DNA from: Spirochaetaceae bacterium
GTDB taxonomy: Bacteria > Spirochaetota > Leptospiria > Leptospirales > Leptonemataceae
Assembly (NCBI GenBank): GCA_002729885.1
Contig: PBUB01000021.1
Coordinates: 472,451-536,450 of the forward strand
DNA: 64,000 nucleotides
Direction: 5' to 3'
The notes beneath the pieces are model-generated. The model was not told the origin of the DNA, did no database searches, and worked only from the letters and a program-made list of their open reading frames with translations. The translations under genes and the position numbers were made by a program. Position 1 is the first letter of the stretch; the number at the start of each line of letters is the position of its first letter. Positions 45,128-53,560 of this stretch are shown here, piece after piece.

Positions 45128-47010
45128 GATCCGCGCTCTTGATAGGCTTTTCCTACGCTCTATGGTTCCGGTGGCTCGGTCTCAGGTGGCTTGTTCTCCT
45201 ATCGCTGGTTTCTCCAGGTTTTCTTCTGGCTCATCCAGGAGGGCAGCCCGACTCCCAGGAATCCACCACCCATGATCATCAATTGAACGATAGTCCGGCT
45301 ACTACTCCTGGTACAGTTCTGGAACCTGTAAGACTGCAGTTAAAGTGGAAGCATCAGTTTCAATTCGCCGGTTACTATGCAGCCGTGGAGAAAGGCTACT
45401 ACCGCGAAGCTGGCCTGGATGTAGAGATCCTGGAAGCCACAGAAGGGCAGGAAACCATAGATCGGGTGCTGGACGGACATGCAGAATTTGGTGTTGGAAC
45501 CACCGATCTGGTTCTGATGCACCAAAAAGGTGAGCCTGTGGTGGTGCTTGCGGTAATTTTTCAACATTCGCCTCTGGCACTGTTGTTGCGAAAAGACTCC
45601 GGAATACAGACTCTGCATGGACTGGAAGGCAAGAAGGTGATGATAGAGCCTCATTCCGCCGAGTTATTTGCCTATCTAAACAGAGAAGGTGTTTCTCTTC
45701 ATAAACTGATTCAACCTCCCCATACCTTCAATACGGCCGCACTGGTTCAGGGTCAGGCCGATGCGATGTCGGTTTATATTACCGATGAACCTTTTGCCCT
45801 CCGGGTTCAGAATGTTCCCTATCTGCTTTTTTCTCCTCGGGCCGCGGGCATCGACTTCTACGGGGACAACCTGTTTACCACTCAATCCCAGGTGGAAGAT
45901 CATCCAGATCGTGTTCGGCGGTTTCGCGAAGCCAGTCTCCGCGGATGGCGGTATGCCATGGAGAATCCAGAGGAAATCATTCAGCTAATTTACAACAGGT
46001 ACAGCAAGAGACATAGCCTGGAGCATCTTCGATTTGAAGCGGAGCAGATGAAGCTACTGATGCCAGAAATCGTAGAGATCGGGCATATGTATCCCGGGCG
46101 ATGGGAACACATTGCCAGCGTATATGCTGAGTTGAACATGATGCGTCAGGATTATGATCTGGATGGATTCATGTACGATCCCAATCCAGGTATGGATCTA
46201 ACCTGGTTCTATGTGGCTCTTGCAATTACTATCGTAGTCGCGCTGGCTGTGTCCCTGGTAGCCTTGATGTTTCATCGATTGAATGTGGACCTTCGAAAAA
46301 GCGAAAACATGCGTCGCGAAGCGGAGCGAATCATTCAGCATGACCTGAAGAGTCCGCTGGGTGTCATCCTGGGTTACAGCGAAATGCTCCTGTCCGATCC
46401 TGAAGGTTCGCCGCACGTAGATGTGTATAGAAGGATCAATCGATCCGCGGATCAGATGCTGGAAATGGTGAAAAGATCTCTGGATATTTTCGAAATGGAA
46501 TCTGGCCAATACAAGCTGGCCCAGGATCCGGTGGACCTCAATCAATTGCTTCAGGAAGTGGTGGCTGGATTTGCTCGACTTGCCAGAAACAAAAGTGTCA
46601 CTCTGGTGGGTTCATTTGGAGATCGGTTGCTGGACCAGGCTCCGCCCTGCATGGTTCCGGGTGATGGACTGCATCTAAAAACCATGATGGAAAATCTAAT
46701 CAAGAATGCCATCGAAGCTGCTCCGGAAGAATCCGTAGTGTCCATTATGCTACAGGAAAAGCCAGCACCACAATCGGATGTTACGATTTCAGTCCATAAC
46801 CAGGGACTAATCCCCGAGGAGGTTCGTGCATCATTCTTTGAGCGATACTCCCGTGGTCCCTCTTCAGGAGGGGCCGGTCTGGGCACCTACAGCGCGAGCC
46901 TCATTGTACGCGCCCATGGAGGCGACATAGACTTTTCGACCGATGCCGTGAAAGGCACGGAGCTTCGGGTTCGACTTCCCAGAGTACAACGAGTCCCCGA
47001 AAAGAATTAG
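45124..47010 (+). CDS. Hybrid sensor: periplasmic NMT1/THI5 ligand domain fused to a histidine kinase
   Basis: A 628-aa protein. An N-terminal hydrophobic region (about 15-37) is followed by an NMT1/THI5-type solute-binding domain (about 68-300; VRLQLKWKHQFQFAGYYAA is diagnostic), a membrane helix (about 360-382), then the kinase: H-box IIQHDLKSPLG (His at about 406), N-box ENLIKNAIEAA, F-box FFERYSRG and G2 box GGAGLGTY. The G1 box reads HNQG rather than DNG. NMT1-type domains bind the thiamine pyrimidine HMP or related pyrimidines and other small heterocycles. It is coupled to a cytosine deaminase, which suggests pyrimidine sensing. No intact response regulator is nearby. Confidence 0.88.
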   Translation: MRSALLIGFSYALWFRWLGLRWLVLLSLVSPGFLLAHPGGQPDSQESTTHDHQLNDSPATTPGTVLEPVRLQLKWKHQFQFAGYYAAVEKGYYREAGLDVEILEATEGQETIDRVLDGHAEFGVGTTDLVLMHQKGEPVVVLAVIFQHSPLALLLRKDSGIQTLHGLEGKKVMIEPHSAELFAYLNREGVSLHKLIQPPHTFNTAALVQGQADAMSVYITDEPFALRVQNVPYLLFSPRAAGIDFYGDNLFTTQSQVEDHPDRVRRFREASLRGWRYAMENPEEIIQLIYNRYSKRHSLEHLRFEAEQMKLLMPEIVEIGHMYPGRWEHIASVYAELNMMRQDYDLDGFMYDPNPGMDLTWFYVALAITIVVALAVSLVALMFHRLNVDLRKSENMRREAERIIQHDLKSPLGVILGYSEMLLSDPEGSPHVDVYRRINRSADQMLEMVKRSLDIFEMESGQYKLAQDPVDLNQLLQEVVAGFARLARNKSVTLVGSFGDRLLDQAPPCMVPGDGLHLKTMMENLIKNAIEAAPEESVVSIMLQEKPAPQSDVTISVHNQGLIPEEVRASFFERYSRGPSSGGAGLGTYSASLIVRAHGGDIDFSTDAVKGTELRVRLPRVQRVPEKN

Positions 47011-47134
47011 ATTCCCCGGTTTTCCCGGGTACAGGGCTGGTGCAGCCCGGCCGAAACTATAAGAGCAAACGGCATTCGCATGTAATCCTCACTTGCCAGC
47101 CAGACCACCGTCAGAAAAAAATGGACATAGACCC

Positions 47135-48196
47135 ATGACTTCAACTCAGAATATTCACGTAAAATCCTTCGAAAAACTAAGACCCGCCACTCAGCTTTTG
47201 TCCGAACTATCCGCCACTCCTGAGGTTTCCGCACTGGTCAGTAACAGTCGCCAGACTATCGCACGAATTCTTTCCGGAGATGATCCCAGGTTTATGGTGA
47301 TCTCCGGTCCATGTTCCATTCATGATGAAAAGGCCGCTCTTGAATATGCAGAGCGCTTCGCACGGCTGACGAAGGAACTGGATGATAAACTGTTTCCCAT
47401 CATGCGTGTGTATTTCGAAAAGCCCAGGACCACCATCGGCTGGAAGGGTTTGATCAACGATCCTCATCTGGATGGATCCTATGACATTAATACTGGTCTG
47501 GAAAAAGCCAGAAAGATACTGCTTAGAATCCTGGAGATGGGTCTTCCTACCGCAACCGAGTTTCTGGATCCATTCATACCTCAGTACATCGGCGATCTTG
47601 TGTGCTGGGCGGCCATCGGTGCTCGCACAACCGAGAGCCAGACTCATAGAGAGATGGCCAGCGGGCTTTCCATGCCAGTGGGCTTCAAAAATAATACGGA
47701 CGGAAATGCTCAGGTTGCTCTCGAAGCTGTCGAATCAGCCGCTCATCCGCATAGTTTTCTGGGAGTGGATGAGGATGGCTCGGTTAGCGTGGTCCGTACC
47801 ACGGGAAATCCACATTGTCACATCATACTTCGAGGAGGCCGCAGTAAACCCAACTACGATCAATCCAGCGTAGCCGAAGTAATGGAAGCACTGAAGAAAT
47901 CAGGCTGCAAGAATCGCATTGTTGTGGATTGTTCCCATGCGAATTCTGGAAAACAGCATGGAAAGCAGGAGATTGCCCTCCAGGAAATCGTCAACCAGCG
48001 TCGGGCGGGCAATGATCAGCTGGTTGGCATCATGCTGGAAAGCCATCTGCATGAAGGAAACCAGAAGATTCCTGCGGACCTGAAGGATCTGAAATACGGA
48101 GTATCCATAACCGATGCCTGTATTGATTTTTCCACTACAGAGCGACTTCTAAAGGAAGCGCATGAGAACCTTGGGGCAGTGGCAGCAGCGGTGTAA
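47135..48196 (+). CDS. aroG: 3-deoxy-7-phosphoheptulonate (DAHP) synthase, type I AroF/G/H class
   Basis: A 353-aa enzyme that joins erythrose 4-phosphate and phosphoenolpyruvate in the first step of the shikimate pathway. MVISGPCSIHD, YFEKPRTTIGWKG, GARTTESQTHRE, GFKNNTDG, ILRGGRSKPNY and VDCSHANSGK are the usual substrate and metal motifs. It has the N-terminal extension that carries feedback inhibition in E. coli, but which aromatic amino acid inhibits it cannot be told. I chose the ATG at 47135; an upstream TTG in frame at 47093 is possible. It lies 124 bp after the sensor-kinase gene on the same strand. Confidence 0.94.
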   Translation: MTSTQNIHVKSFEKLRPATQLLSELSATPEVSALVSNSRQTIARILSGDDPRFMVISGPCSIHDEKAALEYAERFARLTKELDDKLFPIMRVYFEKPRTTIGWKGLINDPHLDGSYDINTGLEKARKILLRILEMGLPTATEFLDPFIPQYIGDLVCWAAIGARTTESQTHREMASGLSMPVGFKNNTDGNAQVALEAVESAAHPHSFLGVDEDGSVSVVRTTGNPHCHIILRGGRSKPNYDQSSVAEVMEALKKSGCKNRIVVDCSHANSGKQHGKQEIALQEIVNQRRAGNDQLVGIMLESHLHEGNQKIPADLKDLKYGVSITDACIDFSTTERLLKEAHENLGAVAAAV

Positions 48197-48251
48197 TAAG
48201 CGGCAATTTCTGTTTTTGAGTGGTGGCGGTGCGTAAGCCATCGCGGACTAT

Positions 48252-49178
48252 CTATTGGAACAACTGACGCGGTGCCTCTTCAATCATATTCTTTACCCGG
48301 TAGGCATTGTAATAGGCCGTTGTTCCGTCCGCGAAGCGAAGGGTAATGGCTTCTAGAAATACGGCGTTCACTTTTTCACTGCTTCCAACGTCGGAGTACC
48401 GTGTTTCCGTTGCAAAACCACCCGGTGGAACTCTCATCTTAATTGTTCTCTCCACATAGGCGAAGGGACCCACTGGCTTTACGGGGGTTATAACGAAAAT
48501 CGATGGTGCAGGTGCAAACTTAATGGTAATTTCGGTTATCTCTTTTCCTGTGTTGTTGTAGAAGTCCAGCGTCACAGATTTGCTGTAGCTCGATCTGTAA
48601 TCGTAGGCAAATAAGAATTCGTTGATGACGATGGGAAACTGTTGCCTGTTGGCTTTGACTCGATCAATTTTCTTCTTCTTCTCCTGAATCCAGGCCTGCA
48701 TGCTCTGCACAGCTGTTTGTATATCCGGTGCTGCTTTCAGGGCCGCTTCATCCAGTCCTCCTGTAAAAGGATCCGTATCGTCGATGAAAGGACTGAATAA
48801 GAAAAATGGGAAAAAATAGATCTGGGTGTTTTCGATGTTGGTTTTTACCAGTTCCCTTTTGCTGGAATCCAGGAGTGGCGCTTTGACCTCGAAAGTAACT
48901 TCGTATTGTTCGTTGTCCCAGCACGGAATAAGAAACATGAAAAGAGCCGGAATGATGCACCGGGTGGAGTTCAGTTTACTTTTGTCTGCATCGATTGTTA
49001 TCAGCGAGCGGCCATCGTGACTCAGCCCATGACCCTGCAAGGCTTCTCTGACCGGTGCCTGGCTGGCATTGGCCTCATAGGCCGGAACATTGTAGCCAGA
49101 CACATCTGGATCCGGATAAATTGTTAGGCAATTTAGAACGAGAAGAGATGCAATTAATGAGCTGAGCAAAGCTTTCAT
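48252..49178 (-). CDS. Paralogous 308-aa lipoprotein, copy B
   Basis: A lipoprotein with the short signal MKALLSSLIASLLVLNC (Cys17). It is about 70% identical by eye to the gene at 49449-50375 over the same 308 residues with no gaps. No family is recognised. Visible features include a perfectly shared stretch LTIYPDPDVSGYNVPAYEA, a hydrophobic stretch with cysteines (CIIPALFMFLIPCW), two phenylalanine-rich segments (FFPFFLFSPF), and a C-terminal beta domain (SKSVTLDFYNNTGKEITE). Probably envelope-exposed. It is the last gene of the lipoprotein island and has the remnant of a propeller gene upstream of it. Confidence 0.82.
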   Translation of the reverse strand: MKALLSSLIASLLVLNCLTIYPDPDVSGYNVPAYEANASQAPVREALQGHGLSHDGRSLITIDADKSKLNSTRCIIPALFMFLIPCWDNEQYEVTFEVKAPLLDSSKRELVKTNIENTQIYFFPFFLFSPFIDDTDPFTGGLDEAALKAAPDIQTAVQSMQAWIQEKKKKIDRVKANRQQFPIVINEFLFAYDYRSSYSKSVTLDFYNNTGKEITEITIKFAPAPSIFVITPVKPVGPFAYVERTIKMRVPPGGFATETRYSDVGSSEKVNAVFLEAITLRFADGTTAYYNAYRVKNMIEEAPRQLFQ

Positions 49179-49341
49179 AGATGCAAAGCATGTACCAGGG
49201 TGAATGATTAAGTCAACTCGCTTTTTCGGGCGTTAGGTTTTTCTCGGGAAATTGACTTGCAGGTTTCTGAGGTTCCTTCTTCATAAGCCGGGACCTGAGA
49301 AATTACTATCCGGACTGGACAGGGCCCGAAGCGTAAGCACT

Positions 49342-49400
49342 GAGGCCACTAACGAGAAGCGAAATCCACATCCTGACATTGATGGCCGCTCGATACCACG
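49342..49400 (-). pseudogene. Remnant of the 3' end of a YWTD/NHL-propeller lipoprotein gene
   Basis: On the minus strand this spacer reads KPIVVSSGHQCQDVDFASR and then a stop. That is almost the same as the last residues of the intact propeller gene at 50469-51422 (DPVVVSSGYQCQDVDFASR). DNA on both sides of the fragment also matches the region upstream of the copy A lipoprotein, for example TAAGC-x-x-TGAGGC-x-ACTAACGAGAAG. Coding sequence beyond this short piece is gone. It marks a duplicated propeller-lipoprotein unit whose propeller gene was deleted. Confidence 0.85.
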
Positions 49401-49448
49401 ATGGGCTTGCCCCACGGGAAAGACTGCCAGCCAACCATCAGTTACCAC

Positions 49449-50375
49449 TTACTTGAACAGCTGTCGTGGTGCTTTCTCCATCATCTTTTTAGCTCTATTT
49501 GCATTGTAGAATGCAGTGCTTCCGTCAGAAAAGCACAGGGTAATGGAGTGGAGAAATACTGCATTTACTTTCTCACTGCTTCCCACGTCCGAGTACCGAG
49601 TATCAGTAGCAAAGTCGCCGGCGGAAACATTCATTTTTTTCGTTCGCTTGACATAAGCGAAGGGACCCACTGGCTGCTCCGGAGCCACGCTGTAGCGTGA
49701 TGGGGCCGGGGCGAATTCTATTGTGATTTCTGTAATTTCTCTTCCAGTATTGTTGTAAAAGTCAAGGGTAACCGATTTGCTGTGGCGGGATCTGGAATCA
49801 TACGCCAACTCGAATTGATTAATAATGATGGGAAATTGGTTCTTGTTCGCTTTGACTCCATCGATCTCTACTTTTCTCTCCTGAATCCAGGCCTGCATGC
49901 TCTGGACAGCTTTCTGAATGTCCGGAGCCGCCTTCAGGGCCGCCTCGTCCAATCCACCTGAGAATGGATGATTGTCAGCGATGAAAGGACTGAAAATGAG
50001 AAATGGGAAGAAATAGAACGCGGTATTCTCAATCTTCGTTTTTACACGTTCTTTCCTTGTGGAGTCCACTAGTGGCGCTTTTACCTCGAAGGTGACTTCG
50101 TACTGGTTCTTGTCCCAGCAGGGAATCAGAAAGACAAATAGTGCCGCAATGATGCAACTGTTAGAATCCAATGAGGACTTGGTGGCATCGACCGTGATCA
50201 GGGAACTTTCATTGTGAGTCAGTCCATGGCCACGTAATGCTTCTCTTATCGGAGGCTGGCGAGCATTGGCCTCATAGGCAGGGACGTTATAGCCTGACAC
50301 ATCCGGATCGGGATAGATCGTAAGGCAGTTGAAAACAAGGAGAACTCCAGGTAAGAAACAAGCGATGGATTTCAT
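49449..50375 (-). CDS. Paralogous 308-aa lipoprotein, copy A
   Basis: A 308-aa lipoprotein with lipobox Cys17 (LLVFNC). It aligns without gaps to copy B at 48252-49178. Differences concentrate in the middle (such as TRKERVKTKIENTAF) and around residues 225-250, while YPDPDVSGYNVPAYEAN, GGLDEAALKAAPDIQ, AVQSMQAWIQE and YSDVGSSEKVNAVFL are shared. Function is unknown. It follows the propeller lipoprotein gene at 50469 by 93 bp on the same strand, an arrangement whose duplicate is partly preserved downstream. Confidence 0.83.
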   Translation of the reverse strand: MKSIACFLPGVLLVFNCLTIYPDPDVSGYNVPAYEANARQPPIREALRGHGLTHNESSLITVDATKSSLDSNSCIIAALFVFLIPCWDKNQYEVTFEVKAPLVDSTRKERVKTKIENTAFYFFPFLIFSPFIADNHPFSGGLDEAALKAAPDIQKAVQSMQAWIQERKVEIDGVKANKNQFPIIINQFELAYDSRSRHSKSVTLDFYNNTGREITEITIEFAPAPSRYSVAPEQPVGPFAYVKRTKKMNVSAGDFATDTRYSDVGSSEKVNAVFLHSITLCFSDGSTAFYNANRAKKMMEKAPRQLFK

Positions 50376-50468
50376 TAAAGCAAATATATGGTCTCTTTCA
50401 TCCAGTCAATTCGCTTTTCTGAGCGATTTACATATTGGAAAGTGTCTGTCTCGTAAGCGGTGAGGCTA

Positions 50469-51422
50469 CTAACGAGAAGCGAAATCCACATCCTGGCATT
50501 GATAACCACTGGATACAACCACTGGATCAGTGCCATCACGCAGGATTCGAGTAATGGCCTGGTTGCCAAAGTCGCAGAAATAGATGTAGGGACTTGCGGG
50601 GCTCACCGCAATACCCCGGGGTGAGCTCAGACCGGAAATCAAAACCTGTTCGTTACTCCCATCTAGATTGGCGGAGTGAATTTCGCTCGAAGTCCCATCG
50701 GCCCAGTAGATTTTTCCAGCCGCCAGGTCCAATTCCAGGTCGAATGTGAGACCTACAGATGCCACCAGTACAATCTCGCCGGTGCCATCAAAATTGAACC
50801 GCTTGAGCTGATTGTTGTCGACCATGTACAGGTGTTCATTTTCAGCATCCAGGTCCATGGCTTCGTTCGATCCAGGTCCGAAGACGGTCGTGTAATTTCC
50901 TCCGCTTAGATCTGTGGTGTCTATCTGTCCGCTACCATTATCTGAGTAGTAGATGATTCCCTCTTCTTCCAGCACCACCAGATCCATGACATCTGATGGG
51001 GAAGATGTGATTGTTGTATTTGCTCCATCCACCATCGAAATGCGCAGCACCTGGGCTCCGTTTGCCATCCACAGGGTCCGACCATCTGCAGAAAAGGATA
51101 GTTCTCGAGGAAGGGATGGCACACCAATCCGGGGCGTCGCGGTCATCGTTCCATCGTCCATCTTGTATAGAAGGCTATTTGTTATATCTCCCCAGTACAC
51201 GGCGCGCAGGGATGCAAGGGTTAAGAATGTCAGTAGACTGGTCTCTGAGCAGCCCGGGTCATCGGATCGGCAGAGCCGCTGGAAATCTCCGCAGGTGCCG
51301 GTAATGGGAAGCATGGAAAATACGATTAGTAATACAGCCACCAGGGAAGAGCCGGTCGTTCGGGTCCTCTGTGCTTCCGTCTTGTGCTGTATCTCTGCAT
51401 CCAGGGCGGGTTCAGTAGCCAT
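50469..51422 (-). CDS. YWTD/NHL beta-propeller lipoprotein, copy 1
   Basis: A 317-aa protein. A hydrophobic segment ends in the lipobox ITGTC (Cys44) after a long hydrophilic n-region. The mature chain begins with a cysteine-bearing linker (CRSDDPGCSETSL) and then repeated units of the YWTD/LDL-receptor class B or NHL type (AVYWGD, IIYYSDNGSG, KIYWADGTSS, YIYFCDFGNQ), about six blades. Such propellers bind proteins or ligands at the cell surface. It has the same layout as the gene at 53561 (copy 2), including the CR-x2-DP-x-C element. It is in the lipoprotein island and 70 bp downstream of the cyclase gene. Confidence 0.85.
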   Translation of the reverse strand: MATEPALDAEIQHKTEAQRTRTTGSSLVAVLLIVFSMLPITGTCGDFQRLCRSDDPGCSETSLLTFLTLASLRAVYWGDITNSLLYKMDDGTMTATPRIGVPSLPRELSFSADGRTLWMANGAQVLRISMVDGANTTITSSPSDVMDLVVLEEEGIIYYSDNGSGQIDTTDLSGGNYTTVFGPGSNEAMDLDAENEHLYMVDNNQLKRFNFDGTGEIVLVASVGLTFDLELDLAAGKIYWADGTSSEIHSANLDGSNEQVLISGLSSPRGIAVSPASPYIYFCDFGNQAITRILRDGTDPVVVSSGYQCQDVDFASR

Positions 51423-51492
51423 GCTAGAACTGTAAGAGGCCCCGAAAATGATTCAACAAATTTCCGGCAATCATCTGGACAGCAGTCGCCTT

Positions 51493-53208
51493 TTAATCTT
51501 CCCAAGACTTATCTAACGCTGGCATGGCTGAAATCTCCAGCTCAGAGGCCGATTGAAGGGAAAAAACGCGAAGCATTCCTGTGCGGCCGCGAACGGCTAC
51601 ATCATGACCAGGGAGAGCAATTCGTTCCAATCCTGCATTGTCCAGCACATCCTGCGAAATGACCAGGTTGCAGTTCAACTGTCTGGTCATACCCTCCAGG
51701 CGACTGGCCGTATTAACCGGATCTCCCACGGCTGTTAGACCTACAGTGCTCCCATATCCCATGCGACCGGCGATGACATGCCCGCAATGAATGCCGATAC
51801 TCATGCGCAGGGGTTCGGATAGATCGTGCTCCAGACTACGGTTCAATTTTTCCAGCTCCAATTCCATTGACAGAGCTGCTTTCAGAGCGGCCATGCATCC
51901 CTGCTTTACACCTGATCGCAGTCCGAACAGAGCCATAATTCCATCACCAATGAATTTATCTACATGGCCGTTTTCCTTTTCGATAGCATGGCCCATTTGT
52001 TGAAAGTATTGATTGAGCAGAAAGACGATGTCATAGGGCAGTTTGTGTTCAGAGAGCTCTGTGAATCCTCGTAGATCTGCGAAGAGAATAGCGATGTCTA
52101 TGTCCTGACCAAAGCTAAACTCGTCGGACCGATTCAGGGTTCGGGAAGAAGCCTCATGCACGCCCAACAGGGGATGTACGCGCACGTTGGCCTGGACACT
52201 GGCTGAGCAGGCCAGTCTTACATTGGGAGCCGCATTGATTCGGGTCAGGACTTTGCGTTCTTCATCTGTGGGTTCCGATAGACTGCCGGCTCCATCTTCG
52301 ATACGAATTCGACAGGTAGAGCAGCGCCCTCTACCTCCGCATACAGAAGGGTGGCGAACATTTGCCAGCATGCTTGCATTCAGCACGGTAATTCCGGGAG
52401 GGACATAGACGGTTGTGCCATCGCTGTACACTATGCGAATGGTTCGCCTGCGTTTTCGAACGATCTGAAGTAGGTACCGACCGGCGAAAGCCAGCGCCAG
52501 GAATCCAGAATAACCTATACCTGCGATATTACCAAGTTTTAGAGATTCCTCTAACATCTCCTGCTCTGTTTTAGCGCCATGTTGAGTGAGCAGGGCTTCT
52601 TTTCGTTGCGGATCCTGGATCTGAATCATGACCTCTTTTCCGCCGCTTATGAATCCAGCGATGGCCAATACAGGAAGGGCGATGGTCGGCACGATAGCAA
52701 TCTTCCATGCGGCCGGGTACCAGGGCTTGAAGCGTAACCAGTAATGCATTCCCAGGCAGCCATGGCCCCATGCTACAATTACCAGAAATACCATGGTCGG
52801 AAAGATGTACGGGTTGAACATCGAATAGATTGCACCTGCATACTCCGGGTCAAATCCCAGTGCATCCGGAGTCATATGCGAACCCATATAATGAGCGATT
52901 AGTACGTATGGAATCATAAGGCCCAGTAGCAAGCGGGTCCAGTACCCGATGCTGAAGCGCAGCACCGGCATTCTCATGATTTCATAGAGAGCGGTGATCA
53001 TGTGCAGGAAGGCCGCTCCGGGCACCAGCCATCCGAAGCCCATGGGATCCCAGATTGGCTGCACCAGTTTCAGCGCTGCATTCATTACTTCGATGGAAAT
53101 CAATCCCAGGGCTGCATTGAGCAGATGCGTAAAGACATAGACCATCAGGATGAGCCCGGAATACAATCGGATGGAGGATGTAAGGCTTCTCACGCTGGCT
53201 TTGCTCAT
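51493..53208 (-). CDS. Membrane adenylate cyclase with [2Fe-2S] ferredoxin domain
   Basis: A 571-aa class III cyclase. Residues 15-250 form about six transmembrane helices rich in histidine (H28, H69, H106, H111, H149, H155), resembling diheme cytochrome b anchors of succinate dehydrogenase. Residues 255-345 form a ferredoxin domain with cluster ligands C290, C296, C299 and C334. Residues 370-550 form the catalytic domain with metal-binding D378 (FADLRGF) and D422 (FIGDG) and the adenine-selecting K418. It should produce cAMP from ATP in response to quinone or redox state. Sinorhizobium CyaC is a comparable redox cyclase. Flanked on both sides by paralogous propeller lipoprotein genes. Confidence 0.9.
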   Translation of the reverse strand: MSKASVRSLTSSIRLYSGLILMVYVFTHLLNAALGLISIEVMNAALKLVQPIWDPMGFGWLVPGAAFLHMITALYEIMRMPVLRFSIGYWTRLLLGLMIPYVLIAHYMGSHMTPDALGFDPEYAGAIYSMFNPYIFPTMVFLVIVAWGHGCLGMHYWLRFKPWYPAAWKIAIVPTIALPVLAIAGFISGGKEVMIQIQDPQRKEALLTQHGAKTEQEMLEESLKLGNIAGIGYSGFLALAFAGRYLLQIVRKRRRTIRIVYSDGTTVYVPPGITVLNASMLANVRHPSVCGGRGRCSTCRIRIEDGAGSLSEPTDEERKVLTRINAAPNVRLACSASVQANVRVHPLLGVHEASSRTLNRSDEFSFGQDIDIAILFADLRGFTELSEHKLPYDIVFLLNQYFQQMGHAIEKENGHVDKFIGDGIMALFGLRSGVKQGCMAALKAALSMELELEKLNRSLEHDLSEPLRMSIGIHCGHVIAGRMGYGSTVGLTAVGDPVNTASRLEGMTRQLNCNLVISQDVLDNAGLERIALPGHDVAVRGRTGMLRVFSLQSASELEISAMPALDKSWED

Positions 53209-53560
53209 TTCCAGTTTCTGGCATTCAGTTCGTAATTGGTCAACTCACTATTCCGGCCGGGATCGCTCAGCCTCTATGGCTCCCGGATAAAACAGCAGGA
53301 GAACCAAAGCGCAAAAAGGTCCAAATCCGGGGGAAGTGCATTGCGGATGGGAGGCGGCGAGGGAGCTTTCCAATAGGCATCTATTTTATTCACAAATAAA
53401 CGGATGGGAAAGACGGAACAAGTGCGACGGAGAGATATTCCCAACCAAACTAAAACCAGCGACGATGGATTTGTATCGCATCGGAGAATTATTCTCGCTC
53501 GTGCCACTTGTTTTCAAGTTAGTGGCCCATGGTGCCGTAGCAACCGGGCTTGGATTCCCG
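53209..53560. other. Intergenic region of about 350 bp
   Basis: This spacer lies between the cyclase gene and the upstream propeller gene. It carries a short plus-strand open frame (53336-53605) and a minus-strand one, neither with a ribosome-binding site or recognisable domain. The cyclase promoter is probably here. I see no clear repeat, RNA structure or operator. Confidence 0.4.
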
